Assembly (NCBI RefSeq): GCF_013033515.1
Contig: NZ_WQEG01000001.1
Location: 620,001-684,000, forward strand
Origin: Ruegeria sp. HKCCA6707
GTDB lineage: Bacteria; Pseudomonadota; Alphaproteobacteria; Rhodobacterales; Rhodobacteraceae
Direction of reading: 5' to 3'
Length of the DNA stretch: 64,000 bases
In this document: positions 61,571 to 64,000 of the stretch, in pieces
Position numbering within the stretch: position 1 is the stretch's first letter
How the letters are laid out: each line of letters opens with the position of its first letter
Notes under the pieces: model-generated
Told to the model about the DNA's origin: nothing
Database searches by the model: none
What the model saw: only the letters and a program-made list of their open reading frames with translations
Position numbers and translations under genes: made by a program

Positions 61571-62934
61571 CAGTTTTGCAACCCATATACCTGCTGCGCC
61601 AGATCCGTGGTCAACAGTCTGGCCAGTCTTTCGGCGTCGCTTTGCCCGAAATAGCCACGCGCAACCTGCTGTGCCAGGTGATCCGCAACACCCCGACGCC
61701 ACAGATCATGCCGCGCGGGGATCGACAGAAAGGCGCGCGTGTCATCGTTGAACCCGGCCAGATTATAGTATCCCGCCGTCTCGACCACCTGATCGAAGTA
61801 ACGCGCGATGCCTGCAGGGCTGTCGTGAAACCACCACGGAGGACCGATCCGCAGGCAAGGCCAGTGCCCGGCCATGGGGGCCAGTTCACGGGCATAGGTG
61901 GCCTCATCCAAGGTGAACAGGATGATGCGCAAGTCGGGGATGTTCCCGACCCGGTTCAACAGCGCCTCCAACCCGTTCACCCAATCCATTGCGATCGGAA
62001 TATCCGCGCCCATGTCGCGCCCGAAGTCGCGCATCAGATCATGATTGGTGTTGCGCTTGCTGCCCGCGTGGATTTGCATGGTCAGCCCATCCTCGACCGA
62101 CATTTGCGCCATTTCAATCAGCATATGCCCGTAAAACCGGCGCGCGTCCTGGGTCGAGGCTTTTTGCGTCTTGAGCCGCTGATAGAGTTCATCGGGTTCA
62201 TCCAGCCACTCAGTATGCACGCGCTCGATACCATGATCCGTTGCGGTGCACCCCATTTCGATGAAAAACGCACGCCGCTTGCGAAGGGCTTGCAGATATC
62301 CGTCGTAGCTTCCCAGATCACAATCTGTGAGCGTTTCAAGCGCCGCAAGGTTCTGCACAAAACCGGGGTCGGCGCCGTCCAGAACTCCATCTGGTCGAAA
62401 GGTTGGGATCACCCGCCCGCCCCATTCACTGCGGCGGATTTCGGCGTGGTGAGACAGGTCATCCAACGCGGAATCCGTGGTCGCCAGAACCTCAAGCCCG
62501 AACTGGTCAAACAATGCCCTTGGACGAAACGCAGGGCGGGCCAGTTGGTCGGAAATCTGGTCATAGATTGCGTCAGCAGACGCCTCGGACAACGCCTCGG
62601 AGATCCCCAACGTTTCACGCAGGACATAGCTGATCCAGACCCGCGACGGTGTTCCCAGAAACAGATTCCAATGCCGGGCAAAGGTACGAAACACATCGCG
62701 CGGATCGGTGTTACGCCCCTCTGGTCCCACCCCAAGCTCGTGCAGCGGGACACCTTGCGAATACAGCATTCGGAACACGTAGTGATCGGGCACAACCAGC
62801 AGCTCGGCCGGGTTTGGAAACGGTGCGTCAGAGGCAAACCACGCCGGGTCGCAATGGCCATGAGGCGAAACAATCGGCATATCCTTGATGCCGAGGTACA
62901 GGTTTTCCGCTACCTCCCCCAAATTACCTGTCAA
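61570..62934 (-). CDS. uxaC: Glucuronate (uronate) isomerase
   Basis: A 454-residue TIM-barrel enzyme of the amidohydrolase superfamily that converts D-glucuronate to fructuronate or galacturonate to tagaturonate. The metal-binding HxH is at His25 and His27 (IVSPHGHCDP). GYYNLAGFNDDTRAFLSIPA near the C-terminus is the conserved NxxxFN/R-DDTRAF block. The start is TTG at 62934, supported by GGAGG five bases above and by alignment of the N-terminus; the first in-frame ATG would cut into the fold. It leads the uxaC-uxuB-like pair. Confidence 0.93.
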   Translation of the reverse strand: MTGNLGEVAENLYLGIKDMPIVSPHGHCDPAWFASDAPFPNPAELLVVPDHYVFRMLYSQGVPLHELGVGPEGRNTDPRDVFRTFARHWNLFLGTPSRVWISYVLRETLGISEALSEASADAIYDQISDQLARPAFRPRALFDQFGLEVLATTDSALDDLSHHAEIRRSEWGGRVIPTFRPDGVLDGADPGFVQNLAALETLTDCDLGSYDGYLQALRKRRAFFIEMGCTATDHGIERVHTEWLDEPDELYQRLKTQKASTQDARRFYGHMLIEMAQMSVEDGLTMQIHAGSKRNTNHDLMRDFGRDMGADIPIAMDWVNGLEALLNRVGNIPDLRIILFTLDEATYARELAPMAGHWPCLRIGPPWWFHDSPAGIARYFDQVVETAGYYNLAGFNDDTRAFLSIPARHDLWRRGVADHLAQQVARGYFGQSDAERLARLLTTDLAQQVYGLQN

Positions 62935-63037
62935 TTCAGCCTCCTAAACAGAAATTCTCACCTGCCAGCATAGTTTTTTTGGTTGCATCTTTCATCAACA
63001 AAACCCCACATTGAAACCAAGTTTTTGGGGGGCTCTA

Positions 63038-64000
63038 TGAACATCGCATTGATCGGCTTGGGAATGGTCGCCGGCACGCATGTCGCTGCGATAAAAGCGT
63101 CCGATCAAGACCTTGCTCTTGCGGGCGTTTTGGGGCGCAATCCCGAACGCACCGCAGAGTTCGCCCGCCGGAATGGCACGCGGGCATTCGGCTCAGTTGA
63201 GGATATCGCAAACGACCCTGACATCGATTTCGCCATCGTCGCAACGCCCCCCGATCAGCGCAAAGAATTGGTCGGGATACTGTCCGCTGCCGGAAAACCA
63301 ATTCTTATGGAAAAACCCGTTGAACGGACACTGAAGACTGCGACAGAAATCGTTGAAACCTGCGAAGTATCAGGCGTTCCGCTGGGCATCGTGTTTCAAC
63401 ATCGCGCCCGCGCTGCCTCGCAAGCGTTGAAGCAGGTGTTGGAGACAGGCGCTTTGGGCACGATTGCCACGGTCGATATCCGTGTCCCGTGGTGGCGGGA
63501 TCAAAGCTATTATGACGAACCGGGGCGCGGCACCTATGCCCGCGATGGTGGTGGGGTCATGATCTCGCAAGCCATACATACGCTGGATCTTGCGATGTGG
63601 CTGCTGGGGCCCATAACAAACCTCCAGGCAATGATGCGAACAACGCCCTTGCATGATCTTGAGGCCGAAGACTGGGCCGGTACCCTGTTTGAGATGGAAA
63701 ACGGAGCGGTCGGGACGTTGATGGCCACAACTGCTGACTTTCCCGGTGCCGCCGAAACCATCACCATTCAGGGCACACGCGCCAAGGCCCATCTGGGATC
63801 GGGCGTTCTCACGGTGACCTCTCTGGATGGCACCGAAACCAAAACCGGCGAAACCGCCTCAACCGGCGGGGGCGCCGACCCTATGGCGTTTACACATGCG
63901 TGGCATCAGTCGGTCATCGAGGATTTTGCCGCAGCCATACGCTCTGGCACACCGCCCATGGCCACCGGTCGCAGTGCCCTGCGCACCCATGCGGTGATCG
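63038..64000 (+). CDS. Gfo/Idh/MocA family oxidoreductase, 3' end cut by window
   Basis: At least 321 residues, running off the end of the window. The cofactor motif is LIGLGMVAGTHVAAI (residues 5-19), the catalytic Lys is in LMEKPVERT (about residue 94), and GGGVMISQAIHTLDLAMWLL contains the conserved His. GGGGGG precedes the ATG by 5 bases. It diverges from uxaC across 103 bases, so the two probably share control. It is distinct from the relative at 57540. It probably oxidises a sugar or sugar acid. Confidence 0.88.

Noticed and set aside
61525-62973. 482-codon open frame on the plus strand opposite uxaC
   Set aside because: Antisense to a well-supported UxaC with conserved HxH and C-terminal blocks; the translation shows no family features.
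1-64000. CRISPR array, prophage, insertion sequence or integrative element
   Set aside because: No regularly spaced repeats, transposase, integrase or phage structural genes were seen; the tRNA-Leu has no adjacent integrase.

Overview
The window looks like chromosomal DNA from a marine Roseobacter-clade alphaproteobacterium (Rhodobacteraceae). The evidence is high GC with matching codon use, two TRAP transporters and one tripartite tricarboxylate (TTT) transporter, many sugar-acid and amino-acid catabolic genes under LysR, GntR and IclR control, a compact nap locus and an FnrL-type box. I cannot name the genus. I found no phage, insertion sequence, CRISPR array or rRNA. One tRNA, Leu(UAA), is present.

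Layout. 1-5.2 kb: the end of glyA, a TetR-pspA-yiaAB stress operon with four matching operators, an esterase, a small membrane protein behind an FNR-type box, a rhodanese and tRNA-Leu. 5.3-12.6 kb: an operon for an enolase-superfamily racemase or epimerase, a D-amino-acid dehydrogenase-like flavoprotein, a TRAP transporter and a BASS-like carrier, with a divergent LysR. 12.5-17 kb: a ThDP enzyme, a divergent GntR, an Asp/Glu racemase-like protein and a Tm-1-like protein. 17-27.2 kb: an aldehyde dehydrogenase diverging from tctCBA - P450 - glutamine-synthetase-like ligase - class I amidotransferase - IclR - class III aminotransferase. I read this as a gamma-glutamyl-tagged amine catabolic locus.

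27.2-34.5 kb: an envelope locus with two glycosyltransferases, a long single-pass protein with a LytR_C-like end, a small secreted protein and a radical SAM protein. 34.7-37.7 kb: a TonB/ExbB/ExbD/ExbD system. 38-43.6 kb: a fumarylacetoacetase-type hydrolase and napFDABC. 43.7-45.5 kb: mtnA and a LysE/RhtB exporter.

45.5-64 kb: a large sugar-acid island. One operon (SDR, IlvD/Edd dehydratase, FAH-family hydrolase, 2-hydroxyacid dehydrogenase) fits a non-aldolytic route from an aldonate to pyruvate plus a hydroxyacid. The rest holds an LtnD/GarR-type and a DenD-type dehydrogenase, a GntR regulator, a TRAP system with unusually large membrane subunits, a galactarolactone cycloisomerase-like enzyme, Gfo/Idh oxidoreductases, a DMT exporter, a fructuronate/mannitol dehydrogenase-family protein and uxaC. 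Together they point to import and breakdown of plant or algal uronates and their oxidised acids.

Regulatory DNA is rich. There are four TetR operators, a nested concentric dyad between the ALDH and TTT promoters, a LysR-region inverted repeat, and a GC-rich hairpin just after all three solute-binding-protein genes.
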